From Muribaculaceae bacterium Isolate-037 (Harlan) (lineage in GTDB: Bacteria > Bacteroidota > Bacteroidia > Bacteroidales > Muribaculaceae): DNA of 64,000 bases. The notes under the pieces are model-generated. The model worked only from the letters and a program-made list of their open reading frames with translations. It was not told the origin of the DNA and searched no databases. Positions 27,740-37,365 of this stretch are shown here, one piece after another (within the stretch, counting starts at the first letter, position 1; every line of letters starts with the position of its first letter). The DNA lies in the NCBI GenBank assembly GCA_003762615.1, contig RIAZ01000001.1, positions 310,001 through 374,000 on the forward strand. Reading direction: 5' to 3'. The translations under genes and the position numbers were made by a program.

Positions 27740-30067
27740 ATGATTACCTATTTTATTAGAACGACAGTCGCCATCACAATGATGAGTGCTGTCTCGGCAA
27801 TCGGTTCTGCAGCGTATGCAGACAACTTCGTCAAGGTTGAACCTGACGACAACGACAGCATCGTGACCCTGCTTGATTTCCACGTGGTAGGGCACAAGAT
27901 CAAACAGACCAAGATGCTCCCCTTTGATGTTGATGAGAAGCATCTGCCAATCAACATGGCAAAAGTGGACAGAAAAATGCTTGAGAACCGCGACATAAAC
28001 GATATCTCAAGCGCGACCCGTTTTCTGCCATCAGTAAAAAACCGCACGACGTATGGCGGCTTTCAGGAATTCTACATCCGAGGATTCTCAAGCCAGCTCG
28101 TCGCTACAGACGGTATCGCCGATCAGAGATCGTTCATCACGTCAATGCCTATGCATGACCTCTCCAATGTGGAAAGAATAGAGCTGCTGAGAGGTCCAGC
28201 CTCTGCGCTCTACGGGCAATCTATTGTCGGAGGCGTAATCAACATCTCTCGCATGCAACCTACTCATGAGACTCATTTCAGAACAAAACTAAGCGTAGAC
28301 TCATGGCATTCCTACTCAGCTTTCGCCGGGATGTCGGGTAAACTCATTGGTCCGTTCAATTACTATGCATCTGTCAACGTAGGCAACAGCGATGGTTGGC
28401 GCGACAATTTCGAACGCCGCTTCACGGCATACGCCACAATATCCGGATGGTTCACCGACAAAGACTATCTTCAGCTCATATACGATTTCTCTAACGACAA
28501 ATACGGCACTGACACCGGTCTGCCACCGTTGATGAGTCATGATATTCTCAACGCGTCCGACGGCTCTCTGTATCTGCCGGCGTTCTCCAGCCTTCCCGAC
28601 CTTCCCCGTAAAGCAAGATACAACAACAATTCCGACTATCTTCGCAACAGAACCCAGGATGTAGAACTCCGCTATGAGCATATCTTCAATGAAGCTTTCA
28701 AACTCAGAGACATCGCGATGTTCCGTTTTGACAACATCGATTATCTCTCAACCGAAGAGCTGTCTTACGTGACGAGTGAGGAGCCTGTCTATCCGTATTA
28801 CTACGAAAACAAGGGTAAGAAAATATATATAAACCTTGAGGAACTGACCAACAGTTATCCTCTTGCTTTCAACCATAAGGCTTATTCATATCACAACCAG
28901 CTTGAGCTCTCCGGTAAATTCAACATTGGAAAAGTGAAAAACAACTATGTGGCAGGATGGTCAGTCAACTATCTTCACCGTCCCTCTTTCGGAGGATCGA
29001 AATTCTTTGGACCGGGAAAATCATACACGTTCCCTACCTACGATCCCTATTCCGGCGGATCATACTGGGCGCAGAGCGGACGCGTAAGCATATCCGATCG
29101 TATGTCGCAAGGTGTGTACATATCAGACGTAGTTGATGTTTGCCGTCAATTCAAGTTCATGCTTGCCGGAAGATACGACTACTACAAATATCGTTCCACA
29201 ACCGTACAGCTGAAAGATGGAGATCGTAATTATGAAAAACCAGCTTCGGATGCCTATAAATCAATTGTCAACAATGCCCTCTCCTACAGGGTTGGTGCCG
29301 TCTATGAGCCAACTGAGGCTCTATCTCTGTTTGCTTCAATGGGATCCTTTTTCAAACCCAACAACACCGTCTACACAGACAATTACATCTATCTTGACAA
29401 AAACGGTCAACGCTATCATCCCGAAGATGGTGGCGAGGTGTTTGCCCCTGAAAAGGGATGGCAATTTGAAATCGGGATAAAATACGATTGGAAAGGTCTG
29501 ACGCTCAACGGATCATACTTCTATATCCATAAGGATAATGTGGTTACATCACTCGGGAATGTTGAGGAAGACGGTGTGACGAAGCAGGTGCGCGGACAGG
29601 TCGGCAGAATGCACTCCCAAGGCTTCGACATTGATCTTTCGTATGCCATAGGCGATTTCCTCTTAGGAGCCGGATATGCATATACCGACCCTCGCGTAGG
29701 GAAGATTGCCAAGAACTCATACGTAGAGGTCAATGCCGACAGAGGAAACAGATACACTTATATTCCCAAAAACCAGTTCTTCGTTACCGGAGACTATGAA
29801 ACTTCCTCTGGAGCGTTAAAACGTTTTGGAGCCTCTGTATCGCTCACTTATCAAGACCGTGTCTACACCAACCTGACAAACAATATATCTCTTGATCCAT
29901 ATCTCTTGTGCGACTTGTCGCTAAGATATAAACTCAAGAATGGAGTGGGATTCATGGCAACTGTCAATAACTTGTTCAACCGTCATTACAACGTATCCAA
30001 TCTGGGCACACAGATGATACCCGGACAGGATATCAATTACAAACTCAGCGTGACTTATTCGTTCTGA
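27740..30067 (+). CDS. TonB-dependent receptor of the siderophore/FecA-like type under B12 riboswitch control
   Basis: 775 aa. A signal peptide (about 1-28) precedes a plug domain with DISSATRFLPSV, FYIRGFSSQLVATDGIA, VERIELLRGPASALYGQ and GGVINI, then a long barrel ending YKLSVTYSF with the terminal aromatic residue. By sequence it groups with ferric-siderophore receptors rather than BtuB, yet a cobalamin riboswitch sits 84 nt upstream. The ligand could be a corrinoid, a cobalt complex or a tetrapyrrole. A PepSY membrane protein follows, after a hairpin. No SusD is present. Confidence 0.9.
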   Translation: MITYFIRTTVAITMMSAVSAIGSAAYADNFVKVEPDDNDSIVTLLDFHVVGHKIKQTKMLPFDVDEKHLPINMAKVDRKMLENRDINDISSATRFLPSVKNRTTYGGFQEFYIRGFSSQLVATDGIADQRSFITSMPMHDLSNVERIELLRGPASALYGQSIVGGVINISRMQPTHETHFRTKLSVDSWHSYSAFAGMSGKLIGPFNYYASVNVGNSDGWRDNFERRFTAYATISGWFTDKDYLQLIYDFSNDKYGTDTGLPPLMSHDILNASDGSLYLPAFSSLPDLPRKARYNNNSDYLRNRTQDVELRYEHIFNEAFKLRDIAMFRFDNIDYLSTEELSYVTSEEPVYPYYYENKGKKIYINLEELTNSYPLAFNHKAYSYHNQLELSGKFNIGKVKNNYVAGWSVNYLHRPSFGGSKFFGPGKSYTFPTYDPYSGGSYWAQSGRVSISDRMSQGVYISDVVDVCRQFKFMLAGRYDYYKYRSTTVQLKDGDRNYEKPASDAYKSIVNNALSYRVGAVYEPTEALSLFASMGSFFKPNNTVYTDNYIYLDKNGQRYHPEDGGEVFAPEKGWQFEIGIKYDWKGLTLNGSYFYIHKDNVVTSLGNVEEDGVTKQVRGQVGRMHSQGFDIDLSYAIGDFLLGAGYAYTDPRVGKIAKNSYVEVNADRGNRYTYIPKNQFFVTGDYETSSGALKRFGASVSLTYQDRVYTNLTNNISLDPYLLCDLSLRYKLKNGVGFMATVNNLFNRHYNVSNLGTQMIPGQDINYKLSVTYSF

Positions 30068-30072
30068 CAAAC

Positions 30073-30102
30073 AGAGGGGATGCCTTAAAAAGCATCCCCT
30101 CT
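30073..30102 (+). terminator. Hairpin after the second receptor gene (weak terminator or attenuator)
   Basis: AGAGGGGATGC (30073-30083) pairs perfectly with 30092-30102 around an 8-nt A-rich loop. The following ACTACATAATC is not a U-run, so termination is probably partial and the PepSY gene may still be co-transcribed. Confidence 0.55.
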
Positions 30103-30131
30103 ACTACATAATCTTATCACTGATTTTTCCT

Positions 30132-31436
30132 ATGAAGAAAGTTTTCTCATTCATGTATAAATGCCATAAATGGTTTGGATTACCATTGGCATTGATGTTC
30201 TTGATGTGGTATTGCTCAGGCATAGTCATGATGTATCATTCTTTTCCTCGGATCTCTCCTTCTGAAATCCCTGTTGAAAAGACTGACAGCGCAATTCTCT
30301 CAACTCTTTGGTTTAATCTCCCCGACACGCTGCGCTCCTGCCGGATAACACATTCCGCCAGACACATGCTCATCCACGCCAACGGAGAGACTTACGGGGC
30401 ATTCTCCCCTACCCGCATGGATCTTGACCGGATAGCTGCATCATTCGGAACAAAAATTGAAAAAATCGACACTCTCCACGATGTGGACAAATGGACTCCT
30501 TTCAATCAACTAATGACAAAGCTGCCATTCTACAGGATAATCGGCGACGACAGTTCCTACATCTACGTCTCATCAAAAACGGGAGAGATAGTTCAACAAT
30601 GCACCCTCTCTGAAAGACGATGGGCATGGGTCGGGGCTCTTCCTCACTACGTCTACATCACTCCTATACGTAGAGATGCAAAACTATGGAGAACCATCGT
30701 AATCTGGATGTCGGGGCTTTCAACTGTTTCTGTGATCTTTGGCATCATAATTGCCATACGCTTCCTCTTAAAAAAGCATAAATGGCATCTTTTCAAAAAG
30801 AGATCATGGCAGTGGCATTATTCTTGGGGACTTGTTTTCGGATTATTTATGCTTGCCTTCATATTCAGCGGCATGATGTCGCTCGCACAGATTCCGGATT
30901 GGATCATGAAGTCAAGGGAACTTGCCAATTCTCCTGTGATGTCTGTCGCCAAATCCCGGATAGACCTCTCGACGATTCCACAATCATTCGGAAGCGCGTC
31001 ATTGATGACAGACCCCCAATTGATGTGGAGCGTCACATCAGGAAAGAAAACCTCCACCATCGCAGCGTCAGCAAGTCCCATTGATTTTTCACCCGCATTC
31101 ATGACCCCCATCATTGAGCATCAGACAGGAGAGAAAGTAATATCCGTCAGAAAGATTGAGGAAGATTTCTTCTATCATCGGGGAGGGATCCCAGGATGGC
31201 GTGCCCGGACAGATCATTTCTCCGTATATTGGAACGAGAAAGGCTATTTCCGAATCCTTGACAGAAAGGCTAAGGCTCACTACGTATGCTATCGCTTCCT
31301 GCACACTATGAAAATACCCGGTCTTTATCAGATAAAATGGCTACACAGCATCTACATGTGGGTTATTCTCTTGGGAGGGCTAATGATTGTGGGAACAGGG
31401 ACCTGGCTCTCTTTGAAAGCATTGAAGAATCTTTAG
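30132..31436 (+). CDS. PepSY-associated transmembrane protein
   Basis: 434 aa with four main membrane segments: about 15-35 (FGLPLALMFLMWYCSGIVMM), about 190-215, about 235-260 (WGLVFGLFMLAFIFSGMMSL) and about 405-425 near the C-terminus. Conserved His residues flank the helices (CHKWFG, WHYSWG, HTMK and LHSIYMW), the PepSY-TM pattern of proteins that reduce iron taken up by TonB receptors. Following a B12-controlled receptor, it may reduce a cobalt or iron ligand in the periplasm or inner membrane. Function is inferred from family and position. Confidence 0.8.
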   Translation: MKKVFSFMYKCHKWFGLPLALMFLMWYCSGIVMMYHSFPRISPSEIPVEKTDSAILSTLWFNLPDTLRSCRITHSARHMLIHANGETYGAFSPTRMDLDRIAASFGTKIEKIDTLHDVDKWTPFNQLMTKLPFYRIIGDDSSYIYVSSKTGEIVQQCTLSERRWAWVGALPHYVYITPIRRDAKLWRTIVIWMSGLSTVSVIFGIIIAIRFLLKKHKWHLFKKRSWQWHYSWGLVFGLFMLAFIFSGMMSLAQIPDWIMKSRELANSPVMSVAKSRIDLSTIPQSFGSASLMTDPQLMWSVTSGKKTSTIAASASPIDFSPAFMTPIIEHQTGEKVISVRKIEEDFFYHRGGIPGWRARTDHFSVYWNEKGYFRILDRKAKAHYVCYRFLHTMKIPGLYQIKWLHSIYMWVILLGGLMIVGTGTWLSLKALKNL

Positions 31437-31494
31437 AGGTCTAAATTACAACGAAAGCGACATCAGACAACCCCATACCTGAAGTTTCACCATC

Positions 31495-32751
31495 CTATAG
31501 GATTATCGTGAAGCGGGTGTGGGGCTTTGTCGTGAGGGTCAGAGTGCCGTCGAGGCGCGTGATGATGCGTCGGGAGAGGCTTAGGCCTATACCGCTACCG
31601 GTGGGTTTGGTCGTGAAGAAGGGGGTGAAAATCTGGGAGGCTATGTGCTCGGGCACGGGGGTGCCGTCGTTGGTGAGCTTTATCTCAAGGGATTCATCTT
31701 CCCTGATCTCTGCCTCTATCGTCACTATCCCTGCGCCTGCCTCTACGGCATTCTTAAGTATGTTGAGGATCACCTGTCCGAGCAGGTCGCTGTCGGTATA
31801 TGCCATGGCATCCGGTGGGAAGATGGTCAGTCTCACGTCTACTTCGCCGACATTCGGCAACCCCCTTACCAGAGACACTATCCTTTCCAAGAATGGCTTG
31901 ACATAGAATACCCTCATCTGCGGTTCGGGGAGTATAGTGAATTGACGGAAGTTCTTCACAAACGACATCAGCGAACGGCTACTTGAGCATATCACCTCCA
32001 TCTGGTGGCTTATCTCCTCTCTGTCAGACTCTTCGGTAAGCCTTTCATCCGAAATTCCGGCACTCAGCGATTCCGCTATCGAGCATACGGGGGTGAGTGA
32101 GTTCATTATCTCATGCGTGAGCACACGGATCAGTTTTTCAAGCGACTCCACCTCCGCCAATTGCAGGTCTCTCCGCATGTCGCTCAACGTAAGCACCTCA
32201 ATATCATCATTGCCGAGACGGGCGTTTGATCTCTTCATGACAATATCGGGCAATTCTGCCGGCAACTGACGTATATCCTTCAGCACCGGCACGGAGAGCA
32301 TCTTCAAGGCGGCGTTGTTGACATACATCACATGCCCGTCGCTGTTAGCCACTATGATCCCTACCTCAACCCTATTGATCACGTTATTAAGGAATCGCTC
32401 CCTCTGACGTGCCTCCTCGCTCAATTTCTCGATATGGCTGACAAGACTGTTGAGCATGACGTTGATATTGCGCTGATATTCCGGCACCCCTCTCAACGGG
32501 AATTTATAGGAGAAATCCCCGTTCATGGCTGCCGAGATAAGGTATTCCACATTCCTCCGCATACGATATATGCCGCTGACCACCCTCTCCCCACAGAACA
32601 ATGCGCACAGAAAGCATCCGATCCCCCACCACGTCTCCGAGGAGGAATACAATATGCACGCCGCGACAGTCGACAATATCGACAGACCCGACCACAACAA
32701 GGGGGAATGCCATGTGTCATGCAATATATCGGTTATCTTCTTCCGCGCCAT
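31495..32751 (-). CDS. Sensor histidine kinase, NtrY-like
   Basis: 418 aa. Two N-terminal membrane helices (about 15-55) precede a HAMP-like linker and a PAS-like segment (FLNNVINRVEVGIIVANSDG, about 115-160). The H-box is VLTHEIMNSLTPV at about 215, and the ATP-binding domain has a GSGIGLSLSRRI-type G-box near the end. The H-box resembles NtrY-type kinases that partner sigma-54 activators. The gene starts 13 bp after the response regulator stop, so the two form an operon. The signal is unknown; the efflux operon next door suggests envelope stress or a toxic compound. Confidence 0.92.
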   Translation of the reverse strand: MARKKITDILHDTWHSPLLWSGLSILSTVAACILYSSSETWWGIGCFLCALFCGERVVSGIYRMRRNVEYLISAAMNGDFSYKFPLRGVPEYQRNINVMLNSLVSHIEKLSEEARQRERFLNNVINRVEVGIIVANSDGHVMYVNNAALKMLSVPVLKDIRQLPAELPDIVMKRSNARLGNDDIEVLTLSDMRRDLQLAEVESLEKLIRVLTHEIMNSLTPVCSIAESLSAGISDERLTEESDREEISHQMEVICSSSRSLMSFVKNFRQFTILPEPQMRVFYVKPFLERIVSLVRGLPNVGEVDVRLTIFPPDAMAYTDSDLLGQVILNILKNAVEAGAGIVTIEAEIREDESLEIKLTNDGTPVPEHIASQIFTPFFTTKPTGSGIGLSLSRRIITRLDGTLTLTTKPHTRFTIIL

Positions 32752-32764
32752 CTCCTCATAGGGC

Positions 32765-34084
32765 TTACAGACCGTATTTCTTTATCTTATTGTATAGCGT
32801 CTGGCGCGTGATTCCAAGTTGTCGCGCCACCTCCGCAAGATTACCGTTGTGCTGATGTATCGATGCCACTATCGTGCGTCGCTCGATATCCTCGAGGGTG
32901 CCGCCCGCTGCAGCTAATGCCGACGCAGGCTCATCAAACAACTCAAAATCCTCGGCTCTTAGCATGTCGCCGTCGCACATGATCAGAGCCTTCTCCACAA
33001 CGTGCTCAAGCTGGCGTATGTTGCCCGGCCATTGGCGCGATTTCAACCTACGCATGGCATCGTCGGAGACCATCGGCACATCCTTACCGTAGACCTTGGC
33101 ATATTTATGCAGAAAGAGATCCACAAATTCCGGGATATCATCGCTTCGGTCTCGCAATGAGGGGAGTTCGATGTGGATGGTATTTATGCGATAATACAGA
33201 TCCTGACGGAACTTCCCCTCCGCCACCATCTGCGGAAGATCGCGGTTTGTGGCGCATATCAGTCGGATGTCGATCGGACGCGGCGTGTTGCTACCCACCC
33301 TGACCACCATACGCTGCTGCAACGCGGTCAGTAGTTTCGCCTGAAGATGATATGGTATATTCCCTATCTCATCGAGAAACAGGGTGCCGCCATGGGCTGT
33401 CTCAAACTTGCCTGCGCGGTCGGCACGCGCATCCGTGAAGGCACCCTTCACGTGCCCATACAGTTCGCTCTCAAACAGCGACTCCACCACCGCCCCCATG
33501 TCGACCGTCTCAATCGGACCCCGGCAACGGAGGGATAATCTGTGAATCTCCCTTGCCAGGAGATCCTTACCGGTACCGTTCTCCCCGGTTATCAGTATAT
33601 TGGCGTCAGTAGCCGCCACCCTATCCACAATCTTACGGAGCGAAACCATAGACTCCGATGATCCCCATAGCATGTGGGAAGCAGCCTTACTTCCCGGCAT
33701 ACCCTTATCACCGAATGCCCTTTTCAGCACCTCCATCAGCACGCTGTTCTCAAATGGCTTGACCACGAAATCCACCGCCCCGAGTTTCATCCCCTCCACA
33801 GCCAATTTCACATCGGCGTATGCCGTGAACAGCACCACAGAGGTCTGGGGGCTTAGCCTCCGTATCTCCTGAAGCCAGAACAGGCCCTCATTGCCTGTAT
33901 TTACCACAGCACGGAAGTTCATATCGAGAAGCACCACCTGCGGCTTATGCTTCCTCAGTAGCATGGGGATAGAATCGGGCGTGGACGAGGTGACAACCTC
34001 ATCCACGCTTTTTCTCATCAGAAGCCTTACCGCCTCCAATATATCCTGATTGTCGTCTACTACAAGTAGTGTCTTCATTTCCAT
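32765..34084 (-). CDS. Sigma-54-dependent response regulator, NtrC family
   Basis: 439 aa. Receiver domain (about 1-120) with the phospho-acceptor Asp in [11 protein letters not shown]+ domain with Walker A GENGTGKD and the sigma-54 contact loop GAFTDA; C-terminal Fis-type helix-turn-helix [15 protein letters not shown]. All parts needed for sigma-54 activation are present. It is followed by the kinase and preceded by its own -33/-7 promoter. Its probable target is the sigma-54 promoter at 39974-39990 driving the efflux operon. A start two codons later (MKTLL) is equally possible. Confidence 0.95.
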   Translation of the reverse strand: MEMKTLLVVDDNQDILEAVRLLMRKSVDEVVTSSTPDSIPMLLRKHKPQVVLLDMNFRAVVNTGNEGLFWLQEIRRLSPQTSVVLFTAYADVKLAVEGMKLGAVDFVVKPFENSVLMEVLKRAFGDKGMPGSKAASHMLWGSSESMVSLRKIVDRVAATDANILITGENGTGKDLLAREIHRLSLRCRGPIETVDMGAVVESLFESELYGHVKGAFTDARADRAGKFETAHGGTLFLDEIGNIPYHLQAKLLTALQQRMVVRVGSNTPRPIDIRLICATNRDLPQMVAEGKFRQDLYYRINTIHIELPSLRDRSDDIPEFVDLFLHKYAKVYGKDVPMVSDDAMRRLKSRQWPGNIRQLEHVVEKALIMCDGDMLRAEDFELFDEPASALAAAGGTLEDIERRTIVASIHQHNGNLAEVARQLGITRQTLYNKIKKYGL

Positions 34085-34132
34085 CGCTTTTTAAGTAACC
34101 GATCATATTAAAACGATACTAAGTTACTTTTG

Positions 34133-34163
34133 CAAAGTTATAACTTTTCCAAGCAATATGCAA
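34133..34163 (-). promoter_or_regulatory. Housekeeping promoter of the regulator-kinase operon
   Basis: On the minus strand, -7 TAACTTTG (34140-34133) is preceded at 20 bp by TTG (34163-34161). This separates transcription of the two-component genes from the sigma-54-driven efflux operon upstream. Confidence 0.6.
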
Positions 34164-34174
34164 CACCACTCCAA

Positions 34175-34849
34175 TCAGAGATCCATATTATCCACGATCT
34201 TACCGTCGAAGAGATTGATGACACGGTTTGTATATGCCGCATCGTGGCGAGAGTGAGTCACCATCACTATCGTGGTGCCCTCGCGGTTAAGTTCCGTCAG
34301 CAGATCCATCACTTCCTGACCGTTCTTTGAATCGAGATTACCCGTAGGCTCGTCGGCAAGTATCAGTTCGGGACGCGCTATGACGGCACGTGCTATGGCG
34401 GCACGCTGCTGCTGACCGCCCGACAACTGCTGTGGGAAATGCTTCGCACGGTGGGAGATACCCATGCGCTCAAGCACCTCTTTCACCCTTGTCTTCCTCT
34501 CCGAAGCACTCACATTGAGATAGCGCAGCGGTAATTCCACGTTCTCCTCCACCGTGAGTTCATCTATAAGATTGAAATTCTGGAAGACAAAACCGATCTT
34601 ACCCTTACGCAGTCCGGTGCGCTGCTTCTCTTTAAGGGAGCTTACGTCGGTTCCGTCAAGGATATATTTCCCATCCGACGGATTATCGAGCAATCCGAGG
34701 ATATTGAGCAACGTGGATTTGCCACATCCCGAAGGACCCATGATGGCAACGAACTCACCTTTGTTAACATCGAGCGACACCCCTCTGAGTGCGAATGTCT
34801 CCACCTCTTCCGTGCGGAATGACTTACTTACATTCTCTATCTTTATCAT
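34175..34849 (-). CDS. MacB/LolD-type ABC transporter ATPase
   Basis: 224 aa. Walker A GPSGCGKST (about 38-46), signature LSGGQQQRAAIARA, Walker B LILADEPTGNLD and the switch His in VTHSRH make it a standard LolD/MacB-type ATPase. It is encoded separately from its permease, which lies 22 bp upstream. With the permease, MacA-like adaptor and TolC protein it would form a tripartite ABC efflux system. Confidence 0.93.
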   Translation of the reverse strand: MIKIENVSKSFRTEEVETFALRGVSLDVNKGEFVAIMGPSGCGKSTLLNILGLLDNPSDGKYILDGTDVSSLKEKQRTGLRKGKIGFVFQNFNLIDELTVEENVELPLRYLNVSASERKTRVKEVLERMGISHRAKHFPQQLSGGQQQRAAIARAVIARPELILADEPTGNLDSKNGQEVMDLLTELNREGTTIVMVTHSRHDAAYTNRVINLFDGKIVDNMDL

Positions 34850-34871
34850 AATTGTTTTTGGTTTTTATTGA

Positions 34872-37214
34872 TTAATTCTGATATAATGCCTTTATCGGAT
34901 TCTCTGATGCTGCCTTGCGGCTCTGGAAATAGACGCTTATGACGCTTATGACCATGCACGCCAAGCCCGACACAAGGTATATCCACCAGTAGACCGATAT
35001 CCGGTAGCTGAAACCGGAGAGCCAGTCGTTCATTATCAGATATATGATGGGTATGGCTATCACGAAGGCAATCACCACATACATCAGAAACGACAGCACC
35101 AGTTTGCGAAGCATCTCACTCGTCTCGCATCCGAACACCTTCTTCACCGCAATCTCCCGACGTCGTTGCTGCACGAAGTAGGTGCTCATCGCCACGAGTC
35201 CGAGGAGGGAGATGATCACTGCGATTCCGGCAAATATCGCCACAATCTTGGCAAGATTGCTCTGAGAGCGGAAACGCTCCTCTATCTGCTGGGTGAGATA
35301 CGGCATGGTGTCTTCATTATCCCATTCATATATCTCCTTGAAAATCTTATTGACCTCTTCGTATGTGGTCATCTGATCCCCCTTCACTTTTATCAGGAAT
35401 CCCCACGGATAGAAATTATCCACATCCGTGATACTTATCCGGAGGGGATGCTGGTCGTCAAGAATCGTGCGGATATGGAAATCCTTGATTATACCGGCTA
35501 TCGGCTCCACATTCTCATAATATTGGTATGACTCCGCATCCTCCTTAAGCCCGAGTTCATTTATCGCCTGACGGTTGAGATACGTCTTCACAGGATCTGT
35601 AGTCTTATTGTCGCGCTCAAGACCAAGCCCGAATATTTTCATGAAATTCTCATCCGCTATAAACGACTGGAAGGAGATCGTGCGGTCATTCCACGACATG
35701 GTGTTGTTGTTGCCACCCTGAAGAGGATGACCGCATGACGCGCTCACCATCTCGACTCCGGGAAGCTGCTCCACTCTCTGCATGAATACCTTCGTCTTAT
35801 CCTTTATCCCTCCATTCTCAATATACATTATACCCTCTGTATTATATCCCAACGGAGCATTGATAAGATGGTTTATCTGAAGATACATCGTAACAGCCAC
35901 AGCTATCATTGTGATGGTCACCATGTTCTGCACCACGATAAACACCTTGCTGAAGACCATCTTCGTCTGGCGCCGGAACGTGCCGCGAACCACGTCGATC
36001 GGCTTTGACGAGGATATGAGCAACGACGGCACTATACCTGCCAACACTCCCATCAGCAGGATTATACAGATGAGAATTGCCATCGTCACAGGCGTCACAC
36101 AATAGTGGATATCAATCTTACGGTCAAGCAGGTTTTCGGCATACGGCCATGCCAGCCATGCCAGAGCCGCCCCTATCAGGAACGATACGAAGCAAAGCAG
36201 GGTGCTCTCCCCCATCAGCTTCATCATGATTCCGGCGCGACTGTCGCCCAACAGACGGCGCGTTGCCATCTCCTTAGCCCGGTAGCCCGAAAGAGCCACC
36301 GTGAGATTGATATAATTCATCAGCGCGAAAAGGAGGATCGCAAGACCTGTGGCAAACAGAATCTTGACAAGCTTCACATCGCCGCGTCCCAATGCTCCCG
36401 TACTGCTTGCATATCCGGAGAAATAATGATCCTTAAAAGGGATGAGCTTCATACGACATTCCACGCCAGGCATCTTGAGTATCCAATAGAATTCCTTCGC
36501 AAAATCATTATATCGCTGCTCATTCTCGGAAAGGTCAGTGCCATCCTTGGCAAGAAGCACTATTTCCGCACCCGTGGCATTGTTCATCTCGTCGGCATAC
36601 ACTGAGTAGTTCCAATACTTAGTCATCTCAAACGGTATCAGCGCATCGACCGGCTTATCATCCGGAGAGAAGATTGAGGTGTTCTCCATCGGTGCCATTA
36701 TACCCGACACGATCAGAGGATCCTCTTGACTGTTATATATGATAGTCTTCCCTATCGGATCCTCATCTTTCCATATACGGCGGGCATAATCCTCCGTGAC
36801 GACGATGGAATTAGGATTTGCCAGCACTTTCTTTCTGTCGCCGCGGATAAGCTGGAAATCAAACATATCGTAGAAGGTGGAATCAACGAATACCACGTTG
36901 GTCGGCACATTCTCGCCATCCACGGTCTTAAGCCAACGGTGATTGGTAGCTAATGCCGTGCCGTTCTCTATCTCCGGGAACTGATCCATCAATTTGCGGA
37001 TCATTCGCCAATGCGAACCGGTAGTGGTAGAACCTTCCATGTCTAATCCGATGACGTACATCCTGTCGATCTTGCTGTGCTGACTGTCAAGATGCGTCTC
37101 CTGCCAGGTATAGGCTCCTATCAATATGATGAACATGACACTGAGTGCCAGTCCCAGCACATCGATGAGCGTATATGCCTTGTTTTTTCTTAGAAATTTG
37201 AAATAAGATCTCAT
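34872..37214 (-). CDS. FtsX/MacB-like ABC permease with two permease halves
   Basis: 780 aa from ATG 37214 (MRSYFKFLRKNKAYT), a typical start for this family; the frame is open to 37298 but that part is encoded by heptamer repeats and is not protein-like. About eight transmembrane segments: one near 17-37, three between about 285 and 415, one near 455-475 and three near the C-terminus. The periplasmic MacB-PCD-like domains lie at about 45-280 and 480-650. It is the membrane part of the efflux system. The heptamer array at 37223-37257 replaces a normal leader. Confidence 0.9.
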   Translation of the reverse strand: MRSYFKFLRKNKAYTLIDVLGLALSVMFIILIGAYTWQETHLDSQHSKIDRMYVIGLDMEGSTTTGSHWRMIRKLMDQFPEIENGTALATNHRWLKTVDGENVPTNVVFVDSTFYDMFDFQLIRGDRKKVLANPNSIVVTEDYARRIWKDEDPIGKTIIYNSQEDPLIVSGIMAPMENTSIFSPDDKPVDALIPFEMTKYWNYSVYADEMNNATGAEIVLLAKDGTDLSENEQRYNDFAKEFYWILKMPGVECRMKLIPFKDHYFSGYASSTGALGRGDVKLVKILFATGLAILLFALMNYINLTVALSGYRAKEMATRRLLGDSRAGIMMKLMGESTLLCFVSFLIGAALAWLAWPYAENLLDRKIDIHYCVTPVTMAILICIILLMGVLAGIVPSLLISSSKPIDVVRGTFRRQTKMVFSKVFIVVQNMVTITMIAVAVTMYLQINHLINAPLGYNTEGIMYIENGGIKDKTKVFMQRVEQLPGVEMVSASCGHPLQGGNNNTMSWNDRTISFQSFIADENFMKIFGLGLERDNKTTDPVKTYLNRQAINELGLKEDAESYQYYENVEPIAGIIKDFHIRTILDDQHPLRISITDVDNFYPWGFLIKVKGDQMTTYEEVNKIFKEIYEWDNEDTMPYLTQQIEERFRSQSNLAKIVAIFAGIAVIISLLGLVAMSTYFVQQRRREIAVKKVFGCETSEMLRKLVLSFLMYVVIAFVIAIPIIYLIMNDWLSGFSYRISVYWWIYLVSGLACMVISVISVYFQSRKAASENPIKALYQN

Positions 37215-37222
37215 TGTATATA

Positions 37223-37257
37223 GTTGATAGTTGATAGTTGATGGTTGATGGTTGATG
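37223..37257 (-). repeat. Five tandem GTTGATR heptamers upstream of the ABC permease start
   Basis: Five direct 7-bp units read GTTGATA, GTTGATA, GTTGATG, GTTGATG, GTTGATG on the plus strand. The array begins 8 bp from the permease start, where the ribosome would bind, so a change in copy number could alter translation. The repeats keep the upstream frame open, which produces a false N-terminal extension. Confidence 0.85.
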
Positions 37258-37365
37258 TGATTTTGGCGGACAGTCCCCTCGCCCATGGGCTCGGGCACTC
37301 AACTCCAGCCAACACATTTTTTGCTCCCCCTTTAGGGAGCTGGGGGGCTGAGCTGAATCGGATCC

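Noticed and set aside
37215..37298. N-terminal extension of the ABC permease
   Set aside because: The extension is encoded by the heptamer repeats and lacks family similarity; the family start MRSYFKFLRKNKAYT begins at 37214.
37323..37340. GC-rich palindrome between the adaptor and permease genes as a terminator
   Set aside because: For the minus-strand operon the stem is followed by A residues rather than U residues, so it does not fit an intrinsic terminator in the direction of transcription.
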